From contig JAJKFJ010024448.1 in assembly GCA_027382625.1 (NCBI GenBank), positions 1-14,444 of the forward strand: a stretch of 14,444 nt of DNA, written 5' to 3'. Origin of the DNA: Tetmemena sp. SeJ-2015 (lineage: Eukaryota > Ciliophora > Spirotrichea > Sporadotrichida > Oxytrichidae). The notes under the pieces are model-generated. The model was not told where the DNA came from and searched no databases. It saw nothing but the letters and a program-made list of their open reading frames with translations. Shown one piece after another: positions 11,879-14,444 of the stretch (its first letter is position 1; every line of letters begins with the position of its first letter). Position numbers and translations under genes: made by a program.

Positions 11879-14444
11879 TCATTTATAAAGTGGATAACTG
11901 TTTTAGGGCTGATTTCTTTTATAAAGATTCATAGAGGTATATTAGCGTTAGGTGTGCATGTGAGTTTACTCATCATATTTCTCTGCCCCAAAATAGAGCT
12001 GGTCTTGCGCAACCGTCTCCACATATTATCTCCTCTTATGGGAATAGGATCACAGATTAAGGATGATGAGCATTTGATGGTCTTACAAATTTAATAAATA
12101 ATGATCTACCCTAGTTGTTTTAAAAGGCGCCACTCTTGGAATGCGGAAGATCATATCTCGGATTAATTCTACCTGAACCAAACTCGCTGGTCTCTTCAAG
12201 CAAAAACTCCTACTACCTTTCATTAGGTTGAAGCTCTATTTCCAATAAAATCACATTGATAATCATAGTATAATCATGATGATAATTTTTCCCTAATTAG
12301 CTTGTTAGTTCTCTATATCTTATAAACTACTTGCGAGTGCAAGTCTTCAATGTTAAAGTCCTCTCTTGTTACATTTGCTGTCCGCATCATCATAGCTGCT
12401 GTGCCTGCGTTCATAGTAGACTATCCTCCGTAGCCATAGGTGTTCGTATAAACTCCATTCAACTGGTTTTGCAAAGATCAGAACTTCTATAAATCTATAA
12501 ATTTAGATTCATTTAAAGATGAAGAAGTCTGATTGATAATGAAGCTATTAGGGTGAAGAGGCTAAACAGTAGAGCTCGGATAGGCATGAGTATTCTGCTG
12601 CGTGGACTATTGCTGCATGGTTCCTGAGTTAGAGTAGATCGAGCTTGGATTCTGATTTTGCTGCAAGCTGAGTACTCTTTTCTAAAATTCAATAGACTAC
12701 ACCTTCTGGTCGCTGTTCTCAGTAGATTGATGAGTCAAGATTATATTTAAATGAGAAGTAAGAATACTCTTAAAAGATTGCAGTTTCAGGAAGTGACTTT
12801 ATACCAGGACCTCCATGATTCTTGAGACCAGCTTGGTTTATTAATTGCTTATGGTAGTTGTTTTGTAGCGGAATATTTTGCTCAAAGCTTTTGTCTTGAA
12901 TACCCTTAGACTTTGGATCGTTCTTGGACTTATAATAAGAATAATTTTAACTGAAATAACTTCTTAGATATCTGTTGATTAGAAGTTGCTGACTGATAAG
13001 TTTGATTGAGCTGTTCTTTAACAGGAGCGCTTGTTTTTAAGCCATAGAGAGCCTTATCTGTGATCGCTTAGGCAGAATAAATAGCTGCATTAGTTTGAAT
13101 GTGACCCTAGCTTTGCGATCTCTAGCTCCTATCTGATATATACTACTGTTAAGGAAGTTAATCAACTTTTCATTTTTATTAATAACAAAATAAGCTGAGA
13201 TGAGTATACGTTAGAAGTTGTATTATTCATTCCATTGGCATTCTGAAGCGATGAAGGTATCTAAGCAAAGTTATTTTTCTCATTTTTTCTGCTATTCAAG
13301 GATCTGTTTGAACCTCCATACACATCTACTCCATTCTGAAGAGGCGCTTAATTAGCAGCTAGCTACTTTTAAGAGGTTTAATTTGAGTCAGGGGATTAAA
13401 CTACTTGGTAGTCTGCTTCACCATGCTTATTACTCTTTATTCTAATATCAATTCCATTACTTGATACTCTAAAAATCAAAGATTATAAGTTTAAATAAAT
13501 TGATTGTGAGCCTTGAGATTCATTTGTGTATTAATTTTAGTATGCTTGATTATTGCTTTAGGTGTAGGCAAAGTTATCTGTCTTAGAGAAAGGAAGCTAC
13601 TATGCAGCAGTACTCGATTTTTTATAGGGATTAATTTGATTGCCTCCAGCATTTGAAGAAGAAGTTTATTAGGGCATGTTGCCACTTTAATTCTAGAGGT
13701 AATCCTAGAACATGATTGGCTTCCTTTCTTTTTGAGTTTGCTATTGATAACTAGGCTTGCCTCCATTAGGATTGTTATATCCCTCCGGGTAAAGGAAGCT
13801 ATCTGCTGCTGATTAAGCAACCTAGTTTGAGTTATGCTTATGCATATTTGTAACAGATGATGACTATGGGCGCTATTACTTTACACCTTGAGAGGAGGAT
13901 CTCTAGCCCGCGCTAGGAGTGCTACTGTAGATGTGAGCTTGAGTTTAATTTGAGGGGCTCGGCTTATCAGAAGGATAATACCCTACAGGTAGATTGCCAC
14001 CATTGTGAAATCTCTCCTAAGACTTAGCTTTTCTTGGTTACTGCTTTTAAGAATAGCTGGCGGCAACTTCATTGTTCTTATTAGATCTTATTGAGTTTTC
14101 CAATTGCTTCTTCTGCGATCCATAGCCTACAGTAGTAGTGCTCCCTTTCTTTTTGTTTGATCCATGCAAATAAGAGGTGTTACTTTTTTGATAACTATCC
14201 TCTCTATGATGGCCACTTGTTGGATTCGCACTGTGGCCTCGCTCTCTTTGAGAGCCCGAGACTGCAGTTCCCGTATTATTTGCTCGCTTTTTATTACTTC
14301 CTCCTGCAGTAGCACTTGACCTGCCTCTTTGACTGTCACCTCTTTAACCCTCTCTGCCCACTCGATCCTGGATTCCTGCATTTTTGCTTGAATAGTAAGC
14401 TCCTGTGGCGAGCATATTTGCTGTTGAATTTCCTGTGCTGTTGT
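11879..14444 (-). CDS. Gene 6: Gln/Asn/Ser/Gly-rich protein, C-terminal 738 residues, seven IESs
   Basis: The frame enters at the right edge (first full codon at 14442 on the minus strand) and ends at TGA 11879-11881. Removing seven IESs (39, 67, 34, 61, 42, 49 and 55 bp) leaves 2217 bases, 738 residues; the N-terminus is outside the window. Most of it is low complexity: GREGQRGDSQRGRSSATAGG, then long Ser/Asn/Gln/Tyr-rich stretches with many Gln written as TAA or TAG. The last 140 residues are more ordered and charged (TREDFNIEDLHSQVVYKIQR, ELQPNERQQEFLLEE, ETVAQDQLYFGAEKYDEQ). No membrane segment or catalytic motif is seen. RNA-binding or condensate-type proteins look like this, but no family can be named. 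Confidence 0.82.
12048..12106. other. IES in gene 6, pointer GATC
   Basis: GATC at 12048-12051 and 12103-12106. Removing 55 bp joins GAFQNNQGRS to YSHKRRQYVETV, in phase. Confidence 0.8.
12239..12292. other. IES in gene 6, pointer TTTCC
   Basis: TTTCC at 12239-12243 and 12288-12292. Removing 49 bp, with an in-frame TGA, joins QRTNKLIRE to IELQPNERQQ. Confidence 0.87.
12473..12520. other. IES in gene 6, pointer AAAGAT
   Basis: AAAGAT at 12473-12478 and 12515-12520. Removing 42 bp, a multiple of three but holding a TGA, joins INQTSSS to LQNQLNGVYTN. Confidence 0.9.
12720..12784. other. IES in gene 6, pointer CAGT
   Basis: CAGT at 12720-12723 and 12781-12784. Removing 61 bp joins GPGIKSLPET to ENSDQKVQSIEF and corrects the frame. 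Confidence 0.86.
12929..12966. other. IES in gene 6, pointer CTTA
   Basis: CTTA at 12929-12932 and 12963-12966. Removing 34 bp joins TSNQQISK to SKNDPKSKGIQD, avoiding a downstream TGA. Confidence 0.8.
13134..13203. other. IES in gene 6, border uncertain
   Basis: A TGA at about 13162 and a frame change demand an IES. TGA trinucleotides at 13134-13136 and 13201-13203 remove 67 bp, giving TTSNVYSDRSQRSQSQG. A CAG-based join is a second in-frame option. Confidence 0.55.
13461..13504. other. In-frame IES in gene 6, pointer TTGAT
   Basis: TTGAT at 13461-13465 and 13500-13504. Removing 39 bp deletes a hydrophobic YLNLQSLIFRV blip and gives ESQGSQSSNGIDIRIK. There is no stop inside. Confidence 0.86.

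Noticed and set aside
1..14444. Paramecium- or Euplotes-type TA-bounded IESs.
   Set aside because: Many pointers lack TA (AAGCAC, GATC, AGAGTGAT, CTCATC). Nor does TGA behave as a sense codon, as it would in Euplotes.

Overview
This window reads as germline (micronuclear) DNA of a spirotrich ciliate of the Oxytricha/Stylonychia type. Two things in the sequence support this. First, the genes read only if TAA and TAG mean glutamine and TGA is the sole stop. Second, almost every gene is cut by short AT-rich inserts flanked by a short direct repeat (a pointer) whose sequence and length (3-8 bp) differ at each site. Deleting the insert plus one repeat restores the reading frame. These are internal eliminated sequences (IESs); the coding pieces between them are macronuclear-destined segments (MDSs). 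The varied pointers argue against Paramecium or Euplotes, whose IESs are bounded by TA. I found no standard-code gene, tRNA, rRNA, CRISPR array or complete transposon.

Layout, left to right: gene 0 (+, 1-858, 3' part only, unknown); gene 1 (-, 1130-2112, four-TM membrane protein); gene 2 (-, 2291 to about 6103, about 1000-residue coiled-coil protein, about 14 IESs); gene 3 (-, 6405 to about 8883, Ser/Pro-rich protein with three unusually long IESs); gene 4 (-, 9173-10273, prohibitin-like SPFH/band 7 membrane protein, 4 IESs); gene 5 (+, 10522-11745, ABHD13/BEM46-type alpha/beta hydrolase, 2 certain IESs); gene 6 (-, 11879 to past the right edge, Gln/Asn/Ser-rich protein, 7 IESs). Gaps between genes are about 130-300 bp of AT-rich DNA. 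Genes 4 and 5 are divergent; genes 0/1 and 5/6 are convergent.

All seven genes are unscrambled here: MDSs lie in linear order and one orientation. For every gene, gene length minus the summed IES lengths is a multiple of three, which is an internal check on the model. In the macronucleus the genes would be expected on separate, or a few shared, nanochromosomes, so they need not form a functional unit. Weak points are the 5' ends of genes 2 and 3, the 3' end of gene 5, and IESs with 3-bp pointers. IES coordinates run from the start of the left pointer copy to the end of the right copy; pointer sequences are given on the + strand.
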